Source: Marinobacter vinifirmus (GTDB taxonomy: Bacteria > Pseudomonadota > Gammaproteobacteria > Pseudomonadales > Oleiphilaceae). From it: a DNA stretch of 64,000 bases. Positions 1-8,510 of the stretch are shown in pieces (positions within the stretch are counted from its first letter, which is position 1; each line of letters starts with the position of its first letter). Both the position numbers and the translations under genes were made by a program. The notes below the pieces were generated by a model. The model saw nothing but the letters and a program-made list of their open reading frames with translations, was not told the origin of the DNA and did no database searches. The stretch covers positions 310,001 through 374,000 of the forward strand of contig NZ_NEFY01000001.1 in assembly GCF_002258215.1 (NCBI RefSeq), in the 5' to 3' direction.

Positions 1-171
1 CATATCCTGAGCTGCGGCAACTGCCTTGCGGTTGGCAATGCGCAGTTTGCGGCCGATAAACTGCATCACCTGTTTTGTCGCGGCGCGGGTATACTGGCGG
101 CGCATCTCCACTCCATTGTGGAGGATGCTTGATGGCTGCGGGCGAACGCTCGCGGTGTACTTCTGAATCAT
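1..171 (-). CDS. Hypothetical protein, cut by the window edge
   Basis: The minus-strand frame opens with ATG at 171 and stays open for 57 codons to the window edge, so the C-terminus is missing. A purine-rich AGGAGGAAGG lies just upstream, a strong ribosome binding site that supports the start. The visible peptide begins MIQKYTASVRPQ and is basic, with several Arg/Lys pairs and no signal peptide. I do not recognise the family. It is divergent from the LysR gene at 290 and shares its 118-bp promoter region, so it is a likely target of that regulator. Confidence 0.55.
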   Translation of the reverse strand, partial: MIQKYTASVRPQPSSILHNGVEMRRQYTRAATKQVMQFIGRKLRIANRKAVAAAQDM

Positions 172-211
172 GGCGCCTTCCTCCTTCATCGGGTGGCTGG
201 AATCGTTAACT

Positions 212-283
212 TGCAAATAATTCTAGGGGTTCTTATTTGCAGTTTGAATACGGTAAACTCCGTACTCACGTTGCAAATATGCA
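212..283. promoter_or_regulatory. Operator-like repeats between divergent hypothetical and LysR genes
   Basis: TGCAAATAA (212-220) and TTATTTGCA (233-241) form a perfect 9-bp inverted repeat with a 12-bp spacer. A third TTGCAAAT lies at 271-278, next to the LysR start. LysR-type regulators commonly bind such dyads in the divergent promoter they share with their target. Binding by the gene at 290 is inferred from position only. Confidence 0.5.
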
Positions 284-289
284 GTAACT

Positions 290-1189
290 ATGGACTGGGA
301 TTATCTTCGATATATACGGGCTCTGGCAATAGCCGGAACCTTCGCAAAAGCCGGTGAATTGCTGGGTGTTCACCAAACCACTGTTTTACGGCGACTTGAC
401 CAGATGGAAGAGTCCCTGGGGGTTCAGTTTTTCGAGCGCAACCGGGACGGATTGCAGCTGACACCAGTCGGGGAAATGGCCTTTCGGGAAGCGGAAAGGC
501 TGGCAACCGATATGGAAAACCTCGAACGCAAACTGGTGGGCCAGGACGGTGCGCCTGTGGGCAAGGTCCGGATTGCCGCCGAAGACGCCATGATGAACGA
601 GCTGCTGAGCCCGATCCTGGCGGAACTGGTGCGGGAGTATCCGGACATCGAACTGGAAGTGCTCACCGACAACGATGTTGCCAACCTGAGCCACCGGGAA
701 GCCGACCTGACGCTTCGCCCGGAAAACAAACCCCAGGCTACCCTCGAGGGCGAGCGCATTGCCGCGATTGATTCGGCGGTTTATGGCGCTGCGAAATACT
801 GCCGGCGCAATCGAGATATAGACATCGAAAACCAGCCGGAAGCCTGCACCTGGATTCTTCCGGATGAGTCTTTCAGCCACCTGGCAACGGGCCGGTGGTA
901 CCGCAAGCATCTCAAGAACGTAAATTCGGTCATTCGCTGCAACAGCCTGCAGGCAATGGCTGCCCTGGCCAGGGCCGGCGCCGGGTTGGCGGTTCTGCCT
1001 TGCTACCTTGGTGAGCCGGCAAAGGAATTGCGCCGGCTGTCAGACCCCCTGGACGGTGAAAGTGTCGACCTCTGGTTGCACGTCAACCAGGACACCCAGC
1101 AAATGGCCCGGGTGCGGATTGCGATGGAGTTTCTGGCCGAACGCCTGCAGGCACTGGAGTCTGCCATCGAGTTCAGCGCAACTCTCTGA
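290..1189 (+). CDS. LysR-family transcriptional regulator
   Basis: This 299-residue protein has the LysR architecture. An N-terminal winged helix-turn-helix occupies about residues 5-65, with the recognition segment around LGVHQTTVLRRLDQMEESLG. A periplasmic-binding-like effector domain follows, from about residue 90 to 290. Length fits the family. The ATG at 290 directly follows the dyad operator, which suggests autoregulation and control of the divergent gene ending at position 1. No clear Shine-Dalgarno sequence is visible. The effector cannot be deduced. Its stop lies 2 bp from the stop of the convergent gene. Confidence 0.9.
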   Translation: MDWDYLRYIRALAIAGTFAKAGELLGVHQTTVLRRLDQMEESLGVQFFERNRDGLQLTPVGEMAFREAERLATDMENLERKLVGQDGAPVGKVRIAAEDAMMNELLSPILAELVREYPDIELEVLTDNDVANLSHREADLTLRPENKPQATLEGERIAAIDSAVYGAAKYCRRNRDIDIENQPEACTWILPDESFSHLATGRWYRKHLKNVNSVIRCNSLQAMAALARAGAGLAVLPCYLGEPAKELRRLSDPLDGESVDLWLHVNQDTQQMARVRIAMEFLAERLQALESAIEFSATL

Positions 1190-1191
1190 GC

Positions 1192-1920
1192 TCAACGTTC
1201 AGCGGAACAGAAGGGCCAGAACTGATACCACCGCCAGCACTGGAACTCGGCTTCGCAGGTTTGCAGCTGGTTGTGGTACCGGAAGGCCCGGTTCTGAACC
1301 CTCTGCGCGAGGGACTTGATGGCCGGTTTCTGGTCAAAGGATCGCCGGGCATAGCCGCCGCGGCCCTCGTGGTAGGCAAGATACAGCTGCGCGGGCGCGG
1401 TCAGGGCAATGCCCAGGTGCCGGTGGCTCAGCTGGTTGTACCAGCCCACGAAATCCAGCGCATATTCCATGTCTGTGCGAACGGTTCGCCAGCTGCCATC
1501 TGTGGCAATCAGGTATTCACCCCAGGCCGGGTCCAGGGCCTGGGCATAGCCCAGCGCGGTGGTGGGTCGTTTCCACGGAATCAGCCCCCAGAGCCGGGTG
1601 CGGGGAGGGCGGGCGTGGCTGCGAAAGGATGATTCGTAATAGACAAACGCCAGCTGGGTAGCCACAGGCGTGCCCCATTTCTCCTGTGAGGCCCGGGCGT
1701 AGTCATACCAGACGGTATGTTCGCGGAAGATCTCGCAGATGTTGTCCGTGTTGGACGGCGGGTCGGGCGCCAGCAGGCTGAAACGCAGCGTTGCCCAGAT
1801 GCCGATGACCAGGCCGAGCAGGGGCAGGCCATACCAGCTCACCCGTGAGCGCCACACATTAAAACGCTTGTTGCGGTTTTTTCGGGGTTTTCTGGTCTTT
1901 TTCCGACTCATCCCTACCAA
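1192..1920 (-). CDS. Membrane-anchored lysozyme-like (SLT-type) protein
   Basis: The 242-residue protein starts with a very basic segment (KKTRKPRKNRNKR) and one membrane anchor at about residues 29-49, giving N-in topology with a periplasmic domain. The domain contains VYYESSF, resembling the catalytic glutamate region of soluble lytic transglycosylases, then an aromatic-rich lysozyme-like stretch (ALGYAQALDPAWGEY; YLAYHEGRGGYARRSF). A peptidoglycan-cleaving role is inferred from these motifs. I chose the TTG at 1920 because GGAG sits 8 nt upstream; the ATG at 1911 is the alternative. It is convergent with the LysR gene. Confidence 0.65.
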   Translation of the reverse strand: MVGMSRKKTRKPRKNRNKRFNVWRSRVSWYGLPLLGLVIGIWATLRFSLLAPDPPSNTDNICEIFREHTVWYDYARASQEKWGTPVATQLAFVYYESSFRSHARPPRTRLWGLIPWKRPTTALGYAQALDPAWGEYLIATDGSWRTVRTDMEYALDFVGWYNQLSHRHLGIALTAPAQLYLAYHEGRGGYARRSFDQKPAIKSLAQRVQNRAFRYHNQLQTCEAEFQCWRWYQFWPFCSAER

Positions 1921-2010
1921 ACTGTCATCTCCGAAGCCCCACGGACGCTTGCCCGGGCGCCTGTTGCCGTGTCATAAACAGGGCGATTCGATCATCAGGA
2001 TAATAGAGAA

Positions 2011-2832
2011 ATGCGACTGAACTCCCTAGTTAAACCTCTTTTAATCACCGGCTTTATGCTTGCGGGCACGGCCCAGGCTGCGCCTGATGCCAGGGAGGTT
2101 CTGGAAGCATCTCCGGTAGATGACATTGTGGCCCAATACCCGGAGATGATGAGCCGGGGTATTCAGGACGGCCTGAAACAGAGTGGCCAGGTGCCGCCCA
2201 TGGTGGCAGACAGCATCGGGTTTCTGGTCAGCAACAGTTTTCGTGCAGCCGATATAGAGCAAAGGGTTGTCGCCAACCTGGAAGCTGCCCTGACACCGGA
2301 GCAGCTGGAAGAGGTGCACGGCTGGTACCAGACACCGGTGGCAGGCAAGATCGCCGAGGCGGAAATCGCCGCGTCCGCACCGGCAGCCTGGCCGGAGATT
2401 CGCAGCCGGGCGGAAGAGCTGAACAAACGCTACCAGGGTACGGCCCGGGAAAAGCTGTTTGATCGCTTCGATGCGGCGTCACGGGCCACCGAGAGTGCAG
2501 TGGATACCACCATCGCCGTTCAGCTCGGGTTGGGTACCGCCATGGCGGCCCTGAGCCGGGATTCGGTGCACCACGAAAAAATGCGCGAACGGCTGGAAAG
2601 CCAGCGCCCGGCTTTGCGGGGCATGGTGGGCCAGCAAGTCTACGATGGCTATCTGTTCACCTATCGCGACATCAGTAACCAGGAAATGAACCTGTATCTG
2701 GATTTTCTTGAAAGCGAGGCGGGCAGGAGTTTCACCCGGGTGGTCACAAACAGTGTTCAGCAAGCCGTCATCGAACCGGTTGAAAGCATCGGAGCCCGGC
2801 TGGCGGCGTTTGGGAACTTCGGCGGGGAGTAG
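2011..2832 (+). CDS. DUF2059-like secreted protein
   Basis: The 273-residue product has a clear Sec signal peptide ending near residue 23 (GTAQA/APDA). The mature part is helical. It contains the LTPEQLEEVHGWYQTPVAGKIAEAE segment, here noted by its key residues LTPEQL and WYQTPVGKI, typical of DUF2059 proteins, whose function is unknown. The pattern recurs weakly in the C-terminal half (MNLYLDFLESEAGRSF), suggesting a duplicated fold. It is probably periplasmic. The gene stands alone and converges on ppiC. Confidence 0.7.
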   Translation: MRLNSLVKPLLITGFMLAGTAQAAPDAREVLEASPVDDIVAQYPEMMSRGIQDGLKQSGQVPPMVADSIGFLVSNSFRAADIEQRVVANLEAALTPEQLEEVHGWYQTPVAGKIAEAEIAASAPAAWPEIRSRAEELNKRYQGTAREKLFDRFDAASRATESAVDTTIAVQLGLGTAMAALSRDSVHHEKMRERLESQRPALRGMVGQQVYDGYLFTYRDISNQEMNLYLDFLESEAGRSFTRVVTNSVQQAVIEPVESIGARLAAFGNFGGE

Positions 2833-2858
2833 GGCGTTTACGTTTTAACCGGAACAGT

Positions 2859-2883
2859 GCCGCCTGCGCGATGCACAGGCGGC
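2859..2883. terminator. Hairpin between convergent genes
   Basis: GCCGCCTG (2859-2866) pairs with CAGGCGGC (2876-2883) across a 9-nt loop. It lies between the stops of the DUF2059 gene and ppiC. There is no long T-run on either side, so it may be only a weak intrinsic terminator. Confidence 0.4.
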
Positions 2884-2892
2884 CGGCAAACC

Positions 2893-3171
2893 TTAGCTGC
2901 GGGAAGTCACTTCCAGCAGGTGGTAGCCAAACTGGGTCTTGATGGGGCCGATCACGGTGTTCAGATCGCTGCTGAACACGGCCTTGTCAAACTCGGGCAC
3001 CATCTGGCCCGGGCCGAAAGAACCCAGGTCGCCGCCATTGCGGCCAGACGGGCAGGATGAATGCTGCTTCGCGACTTCCGCGAAATCCTGGCCACCTTCG
3101 ATCGCTTTTTTCAGTTCTTCACACTTGGCTTCGCTGTCTACCAGAATGTGGCGTGCAGTTGCTTGTGCCAT
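2893..3171 (-). CDS. ppiC: Small parvulin peptidyl-prolyl isomerase
   Basis: This 92-residue single-domain parvulin starts MAQATARHILVDSE and ends FGYHLLEVTSRS. It carries the family signatures RHILV, CPSGRNGGDLGSFGPGQMVPEFD (key residues CPSG, GGDLG, FGPGQMV) and the C-terminal FGYHLLEV. There is no signal peptide, so it is a cytoplasmic PpiC that isomerises proline peptide bonds. The frame extends 46 codons further upstream, but the ATG at 3171 matches the family N-terminus and length. Confidence 0.92.
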   Translation of the reverse strand: MAQATARHILVDSEAKCEELKKAIEGGQDFAEVAKQHSSCPSGRNGGDLGSFGPGQMVPEFDKAVFSSDLNTVIGPIKTQFGYHLLEVTSRS

Positions 3172-3365
3172 GATCAATATCCTGTAGTTGGATGACGGGT
3201 GTATGGACGGAAACGTCTGACACGAATGCTGCCCGCACCGGGCGCCAGAGGCAAGCGCTTTTTGTCGGTGTTTCTGCGGTCTCACAGTCTGCCTTGCAAA
3301 CCTGTACAATGCGCGGTTTCTCTTCGCCGGCGTTGTCCCGGCCCTTACGTTTGCAGGTTCTTTTC

Positions 3366-4952
3366 TTGATCTCCACCGCCAATCTCACCATGCAGTTCGG
3401 GGCCAAGCCCCTGTTTGAAAATGTTTCTGCCAAGTTCGGCAACGGCAACCGTTACGGTCTGATCGGTGCCAACGGCTGCGGCAAGTCCACCCTGATGAAG
3501 ATTCTGGGTGGCGACCTGGAGCCCTCGGCCGGGCAGGTCATGCTGGAGCCGAACATCCGCCTGGGTAAGCTGCGCCAGGATCAGTTCGCCTACGAGGATT
3601 GCACGGTGATGGACACCGTGATCATGGGGCACGAAGAACTGTGGAATGTGAAGAAAGAAAGGGACCGCATCTATTCCCTGTCGGAAATGAGCGAAGAAGA
3701 CGGCATGGCCGTGGCGGACCTGGAAGTGGAATTCGCCGAAATGGACGGCTACACCGCCGAATCCCGCGCCGGCGAACTGCTGCTGGGCCTGGATATTCCG
3801 TTGGAGCAGCATGAAGGGCCCATGAGCGCCCTGGCCCCGGGCTGGAAACTTCGCGTGCTGCTGGCCCAGGCCCTGTTCTCTGACCCGGACGTACTGCTGC
3901 TGGACGAGCCCACTAACCACCTGGATATCAACACCATCCGCTGGCTGGAAAATATCCTGGTGGCCCGCAACAGTACCATGATCATCATCTCCCACGACCG
4001 CCACTTCCTGAACAGTGTGTGTACCCACATGGCGGACCTGGACTACGGTGAGCTGCGCCTGTTCCCGGGCAACTACGACGAATACATGACCGCCGCCACC
4101 CAGGCCCGCGAGCGCATGCTGTCAGATAACGCCAAGAAGAAGGCCCAGATTGCCGAACTGCAGCAGTTTGTCAGCCGCTTCTCGGCCAACGCTTCCAAGG
4201 CCAAGCAGGCCACCTCCCGCGCCCGCCAGATCGACAAGATCCAGCTGGAAGAGGTGAAGCCGTCAAGCCGGGTGAGCCCGTTTATCCGCTTCGAGCAGGG
4301 CAAGAAACTGCACCGCCAGGCGGTCACCCTGGTAGGCCTGACCAAGGGCTTCGACGAAGGCCCGCTGTTCAAGAACCTGGATTTGCAGATCGAAGCCGGC
4401 GAGCGTGTGGCCATCATTGGCCCTAACGGTATCGGTAAAACCACTTTGCTTCAGTGCCTGGCCGGTGCCTCCGAGCCGGATGCCGGCGAGGTGAAATGGA
4501 CCGACAGCGCAGAGGTGGGCTACTTCGCCCAGGACCACACCGCCGATTTCGCCCGGGACGACACCCTGACCGACTGGATGGCTCAGTGGACCACCGGTGG
4601 CGAGCAGCTGGTGCGCGGTACTTTGGGGCGGATGCTGTTTTCCGGGGATGATATCGGTAAGTCGGTGAAGGTGATTTCCGGTGGTGAGCAGGGGCGGATG
4701 CTGTTTGGTAAGCTGATTCTGCAGAAGCCGAATGTGATGCTGATGGATGAGCCCACCAACCACTTGGATATGGAGTCCATCGAGGCGCTGAACCTGGCGC
4801 TGGAGAATTATCCGGGGACGCTGATTTTTGTCAGCCACGACCGGGAGTTTGTTTCTTCGTTGGCTACGCGGATCATCGAGTTGAAGGCTGATGGCATTAC
4901 CGACTTCAGTGGCAGTTATGATGATTATCTTCGGAGCCAGGGTTACGTTTAA
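3366..4952 (+). CDS. ybiT: ABC-F ATPase, YbiT type
   Basis: The 528-residue protein has two ABC ATPase domains in one chain and no membrane segment, as in translation-associated ABC-F proteins. Walker A motifs are GANGCGKST and GPNGIGKTT; both Walker B regions read [10 protein letters not shown] or [10 protein letters not shown]. The inter-domain linker carries [19 protein letters not shown]. Similarity to E. coli YbiT is strong from the first residues ([17 protein letters not shown]). I placed the start at TTG 3366 because the family begins about eight residues before TMQFG. The frame runs open back to 3192 but that part is not family-like. It probably acts on stalled ribosomes. Confidence 0.92.
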   Translation: MISTANLTMQFGAKPLFENVSAKFGNGNRYGLIGANGCGKSTLMKILGGDLEPSAGQVMLEPNIRLGKLRQDQFAYEDCTVMDTVIMGHEELWNVKKERDRIYSLSEMSEEDGMAVADLEVEFAEMDGYTAESRAGELLLGLDIPLEQHEGPMSALAPGWKLRVLLAQALFSDPDVLLLDEPTNHLDINTIRWLENILVARNSTMIIISHDRHFLNSVCTHMADLDYGELRLFPGNYDEYMTAATQARERMLSDNAKKKAQIAELQQFVSRFSANASKAKQATSRARQIDKIQLEEVKPSSRVSPFIRFEQGKKLHRQAVTLVGLTKGFDEGPLFKNLDLQIEAGERVAIIGPNGIGKTTLLQCLAGASEPDAGEVKWTDSAEVGYFAQDHTADFARDDTLTDWMAQWTTGGEQLVRGTLGRMLFSGDDIGKSVKVISGGEQGRMLFGKLILQKPNVMLMDEPTNHLDMESIEALNLALENYPGTLIFVSHDREFVSSLATRIIELKADGITDFSGSYDDYLRSQGYV

Positions 4953-4976
4953 GTATTAAACATGGGGTGCCGGCAC

Positions 4977-5083
4977 GGGTGTGGGTTGGGCCTTCCAAAA
5001 CACGCTCGTTCGGCACGTCCGTGTGACGCTTGAGCTCCGCCATCCATGGCTCCGCACAGTTTTGGAAGGCCCAACCCACACCC
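4977..5083 (-). repeat. Palindromic repeat, copy A (three-way-junction type)
   Basis: Perfect 25-nt arms at 4977-5001 and 5059-5083 enclose a 57-nt core. On the minus strand the core forms a first hairpin around GCCATGGATGGC and a second around CACACGGACGTG. Its core is nearly identical to that of copy F at 55153, yet the outer arms differ. It sits between two plus-strand genes, so the GGA-loop strand is antisense to read-through. Confidence 0.85.
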
Positions 5084-5131
5084 GCGCTCGGACTTCGGAG
5101 CTGTATTCAGACACAAGCAAAGGCAACTATT

Positions 5132-5695
5132 TTGAATGAATCTCAGGTTATTAACGCCACACGCAAGTGGGTCGAAGATGTAGTCGTTGGCTACAACCTG
5201 TGCCCCTTCGCCAAGCGGGAGCTGGTCAAGAACCGGGTTCGGTTCACGGTGACAGAGGCGAAAAACGAAGACGACCTCCTGCAGGCCCTGCACGCGGAAT
5301 TGCAGCGTCTGGAAGACGAACCGGAGATCGAAACTACGTTGCTGATTCATCCGGACGTGCTGCAGGATTTCTACGCCTACAACGAGTTTCTGGACGCGGC
5401 TGATGCGTTGCTGGCCTATCTGGAGCTTGAGGGCGTTTACCAGATCGCCAGTTTCCACCCGGATTACCAGTTTGCTGAAACCGAGCCGGGGGCTGCGGAG
5501 AACTACACCAACCGGTCTCCGTATCCTATGCTGCACTTGCTGCGGGAAGCGAGTCTGGAGGCGGCGATTGATGGTTATCCGGATGTGGACGGGATTCCTG
5601 ATCGCAATATTGCGCTGATGAATGAGCTCGGTGCGGAGAAGATGCGGGCGATTCTGACGGGTTGTTTTGATAGCAGGGGCGAGGGTCAGGGTTGA
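5132..5695 (+). CDS. DUF1415 family protein
   Basis: The 187-residue protein matches the DUF1415 family along its length: a start region with a conserved WVEDVVVGYNLCPFAKRE segment, then IHPDVLQDFYAYNEFLD and ASFHPDYQF, ending after the SPYPMLHLLRE block. The conserved Cys and His residues suggest a metal or redox site, but no function is established. There is no ATG before the conserved region; the TTG at 5132 gives the usual family length. It ends in TGATG, overlapping azlC by one base, so the two are probably cotranscribed. Confidence 0.85.
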   Translation: MNESQVINATRKWVEDVVVGYNLCPFAKRELVKNRVRFTVTEAKNEDDLLQALHAELQRLEDEPEIETTLLIHPDVLQDFYAYNEFLDAADALLAYLELEGVYQIASFHPDYQFAETEPGAAENYTNRSPYPMLHLLREASLEAAIDGYPDVDGIPDRNIALMNELGAEKMRAILTGCFDSRGEGQG

Positions 5696-6432
5696 TGTCT
5701 GGCGGGCACTATTCCTACCAGTTTCAGGCGAGCAGGGTGCGGGCGGAGTTTTTCCGGCTGCTGCCCATTTCGTTGTTTGTGGTGGCGTTTGGTGCAGCTT
5801 TCGGCCTGGCGTCTACCCAGGAGGGGTTGTCGCCGCTTGAAACGATTCTGATGAGCGCCACGGTGTTTGCCGGGGCTTCGCAGTTTGGTGCGCTGGATTT
5901 GTGGGGCGCAGAGGTGTCTGTGCTGCCGATGATGGTGGTGGTGTTTGCCATCAACTCCCGCCACCTGTTGATGGGCGCTTCGCTGTATCCGATGTTGAAG
6001 CAGGTGCCGCCCGGGCGACGGTACGGTCTGATGCTGCTGCTGACGGATGCCAACTGGGCGGCCTGCGCCCAGGACTACCAGAATGGTCGTCACAATCTGG
6101 AGGTGATTGTGGGCGGCGGTCTGGTGCTATGGCTGGCGTGGGTTTTGGGTACCGCGCTGGGGGTGTATTTCGGTGGCCTTATGCAGAACCCGGAGGCATT
6201 CGGGCTGGATATGGTGCTGGGATGTTTCTTGCTGACGATGGCATTGGGCGGCCGGAAATCACCCCGGGTTCTGGTGGCCTGGCTGGTGGCGGCGGTCAGT
6301 GCGCTGGCGGCCTGGAAATGGCTGCCGCCGAACATGCATGTGGTGGTCGGAGCGCTGGCTGGCGGCTTGATCGGGTTGTTCTGGCTGGAGCCCAAGGCAG
6401 GTTCAGGCAAGGAGGTGGCGAGTGACCATTGA
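5695..6432 (+). CDS. azlC: AzlC-type amino-acid exporter, large subunit
   Basis: This roughly 245-residue inner-membrane protein has about eight hydrophobic helices and the AzlC signatures PISLFVVAFGAAFG, ATVFAGASQF and NSRHLLMGASLYP. With AzlD it forms a branched-chain amino-acid exporter of the LIV-E family. The ATG at 5695 overlaps the stop of the DUF1415 gene. A TTG three bases earlier is less likely. Its end overlaps azlD by 11 bp, consistent with translational coupling. Confidence 0.92.
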   Translation: MSGGHYSYQFQASRVRAEFFRLLPISLFVVAFGAAFGLASTQEGLSPLETILMSATVFAGASQFGALDLWGAEVSVLPMMVVVFAINSRHLLMGASLYPMLKQVPPGRRYGLMLLLTDANWAACAQDYQNGRHNLEVIVGGGLVLWLAWVLGTALGVYFGGLMQNPEAFGLDMVLGCFLLTMALGGRKSPRVLVAWLVAAVSALAAWKWLPPNMHVVVGALAGGLIGLFWLEPKAGSGKEVASDH

Positions 6433-6733
6433 AACCACCTCCGCCGGCGTACTGGCGCTGATTGCCATTATGACAGTGGTTACCCTGGTCACCCGCTTCG
6501 GCGGTGTGTTCCTGATGTCGTTCGTGCGCATCAATCCACGGGTCGAGAGTTTTATCAACACCATGGCCAGCTCGGTGTTGATCGCCATCATTGTGCCTAT
6601 GGCGGTAGACGGTGATCTCGGGGCCCTGGCTGCGTTGGTGGCCACCGCGGTAACCATGTTGGCTACCCGAAAACCTTTGCCGTCAATTACTGTCGGCCTG
6701 CTTGCTGCGGCACTGGTGCGTTACCTGGGTTAG
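6422..6733 (+). CDS. azlD: AzlD-type amino-acid exporter, small subunit
   Basis: This 103-residue protein has three to four membrane helices and the typical AzlD start (an early TLVTRFGG and VNFI-like region). It is the partner of AzlC. The start is GTG at 6422, with AAGGAGG six bases upstream inside the end of azlC. The predicted substrates are branched-chain amino acids, based on family knowledge only. Confidence 0.9.
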   Translation: MTIETTSAGVLALIAIMTVVTLVTRFGGVFLMSFVRINPRVESFINTMASSVLIAIIVPMAVDGDLGALAALVATAVTMLATRKPLPSITVGLLAAALVRYLG

Positions 6734-6766
6734 AGCGCGCGAGCCCAGTTTCAGAGTCGTGGTACC

Positions 6767-7930
6767 TCAGGGTTGTTCGTTGCGGTAGGGCAGCAGGGTT
6801 TGTGATTCGGCAAAATAGGCCTGCACGTGTTCGGATTCCTCGCTACAGAAATCAGCGATAGCCTCCCGGAAACCCGGGTGCAGAATGCCATGCCAGGAGT
6901 GGGTGATCACCGGTTCGAAGCCCCGCACCAGTTTGTGTTCGCCCTGGGCGCCGGCGTCGAAGTGCTGGAGCCCCAGCTCCAGGGCAAGTTCGATGCCCTG
7001 GTAGTAGCAGGTTTCAAAGTGCAGATGATCATACTCTTCCAGGCAGCCCCAGTAGCGGCCGTAGAGGGTGGTTTCACCGGCCAGGAACAAGGCGCCGGCA
7101 ATCATCTCGCCATGGCGCACGGCCATGATGATGTGCAGGTGCTCCGGCAGGTGTTCCCGCAGCAGTTCGAAAAAGGCCTGGTTCAGGTAGGGTGCCTGGC
7201 CTCTTTTCAGGTATGTGGCCTGGTAGAACACAAAGAATGCCGACAGCACCTGGTCGGAGATGTCCCGGCCGTGGAAGGTGTGAAAGGTAATCTCCTGATC
7301 CGCCACTTGCCGGCGTTCCTTGCGGATGGATTTGCGCTTGCGGGAAGTCAGTGCCGCCAGAAAGTCTTCAAAGTTCTGGTAACCACGGTTGTGCCAGTGG
7401 AACTGGCAGCCGGTGCGGTGCAGTTCCCGGTCGTGGCCAAGCAGGGCCTGGTCCGGCGCATCCGGAAACAGCAGGTGCCAGGAATGGGCGCCCAGCTGCT
7501 GGGTCAGATTGCCCAGTAACTGATCGAGCAGGGCGGGCGTAAGTTGCGCCCGTAACGAAGCATCCAGCAATAACCTTGGCCCCTGTGACGGGGTAAACGG
7601 AATGGCGATCAGCAGCTTCGGGTAATAGGGCAGCTGGTAACGCTGGTAGGCTTCGGCCCAGCTCCAGTCGAACACGTATTCGCCCCTGGAGTGGTTTTTC
7701 AGGTAGGCCGGGGCCAGGCCGCAGATCTTGCCTTGCACGCGAAAAACCAGGTGGCAGGGTGTCCACCCGGTTTCGGTACGGGTACAGCCGGAATCTTCCA
7801 GCGCCTGAAAGAATTCGTAGCGCAGGAAAGGATTGCTGCGCCCGGCCAGCCGTTGCCAGTCGTCACGGGGAATGTCCGTGATGCTGGCGCAGGTGGTCAG
7901 GGTGATGTCAGGTAAGGCGGGTTCTGCCAT
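6767..7930 (-). CDS. FemAB/GNAT-like protein (DUF482 family)
   Basis: The 387-residue cytoplasmic protein belongs to the family annotated as peptidoglycan biosynthesis/recognition or GNAT acyltransferase. Visible family blocks are NPFLRYEFFQALEDSG near the N-terminus, YQRYQLPYYPKLL, a central RKRKSIRKERR basic patch, and the C-terminal HLHFETCYYQGIELALE and FDAGAQGEHKLVRGF. The substrate is unknown. The gene stands alone on the minus strand and its start is 58 bp from the end of the CpxP-like gene. Confidence 0.85.
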   Translation of the reverse strand: MAEPALPDITLTTCASITDIPRDDWQRLAGRSNPFLRYEFFQALEDSGCTRTETGWTPCHLVFRVQGKICGLAPAYLKNHSRGEYVFDWSWAEAYQRYQLPYYPKLLIAIPFTPSQGPRLLLDASLRAQLTPALLDQLLGNLTQQLGAHSWHLLFPDAPDQALLGHDRELHRTGCQFHWHNRGYQNFEDFLAALTSRKRKSIRKERRQVADQEITFHTFHGRDISDQVLSAFFVFYQATYLKRGQAPYLNQAFFELLREHLPEHLHIIMAVRHGEMIAGALFLAGETTLYGRYWGCLEEYDHLHFETCYYQGIELALELGLQHFDAGAQGEHKLVRGFEPVITHSWHGILHPGFREAIADFCSEESEHVQAYFAESQTLLPYRNEQP

Positions 7931-7988
7931 GGTTTTGGGTAAGCTCTGTTAACTTTCCCTATACCATACGACAGAACCCGGCTTGTGA

Positions 7989-8345
7989 TCACTTCTGGGC
8001 GTTACCGCAGCGCTTTTCCATCTTCTGCTGCCACTTGCCCATACGCTCCTGCTGCTTTTGCTGACGCTCCTGGTGGATCTCGTCCCAGATCTCGCGCTGC
8101 TCGTCAGTCAGCTTCAGGCGGTCGGCCATTTCAGCCCGGTATTTCTGCATTTCGGCCTGGCGCTCTTCACGGTACTCGGCGCTGAACTTGCCTTTGCCTT
8201 CGCGGAAGTTCTCGCACATTTCTTTCTGGTCCCATTTGCCACCCTGCTTCTTCATGCCCTGATCCTGGGCCATAGCTGCGGGGCTGGCGGCGAACATGGC
8301 GGCCATCAGTACGCCGGCGGTCAGTAAGGATGTTTTTGCTTTCAT
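7989..8345 (-). CDS. CpxP/Spy-like periplasmic protein
   Basis: The 118-residue product has a cleavable signal peptide ending AAMAQ near residue 26. The mature part is highly charged and helical, with a CENFREGKGKFSAEYREER segment (key residues C, FR, FSAEY) and LKLTDEQREIWDEIHQER, resembling the LTxxQ motif of the Spy/CpxP family. Such proteins bind misfolded envelope proteins and, for CpxP, damp the CpxA kinase. It is transcribed divergently from a CpxR/CpxA-like pair, as in enterobacteria. Family assignment is moderate because the sequence is divergent. Confidence 0.7.
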   Translation of the reverse strand: MKAKTSLLTAGVLMAAMFAASPAAMAQDQGMKKQGGKWDQKEMCENFREGKGKFSAEYREERQAEMQKYRAEMADRLKLTDEQREIWDEIHQERQQKQQERMGKWQQKMEKRCGNAQK

Positions 8346-8421
8346 GGTTGTTGCCTCATCGGTTGGTGTTCCTGTGGTGATCATAGTACGCCGGTGCAAC
8401 GTCAGTTGGTGTCAGGCTGGT

Positions 8422-8437
8422 GTAAAGGTTCGGTAAA
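8422..8437. promoter_or_regulatory. CpxR-box-like direct repeat
   Basis: GTAAA at 8422-8426 and 8433-8437 are direct repeats 11 bp apart, one helical turn, with a 6-bp spacer. The E. coli CpxR box is GTAAA-N5-GTAAA. It lies in the 165-bp region between the divergent CpxP-like gene and the response regulator, so it could serve both. Confidence 0.55.
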
Positions 8438-8510
8438 GGCAAATGCCTGGCCGTCAGCCGTGCCCGGGCGCCGTGTTAGACTGTTGCCGGGCAACAGGAG
8501 AGAAACGGAT

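Noticed and set aside
4977..5083. The palindromes as simple rho-independent terminators
   Set aside because: They lack T-runs, occur upstream as well as downstream of genes, and keep a conserved branched core that terminators do not need.
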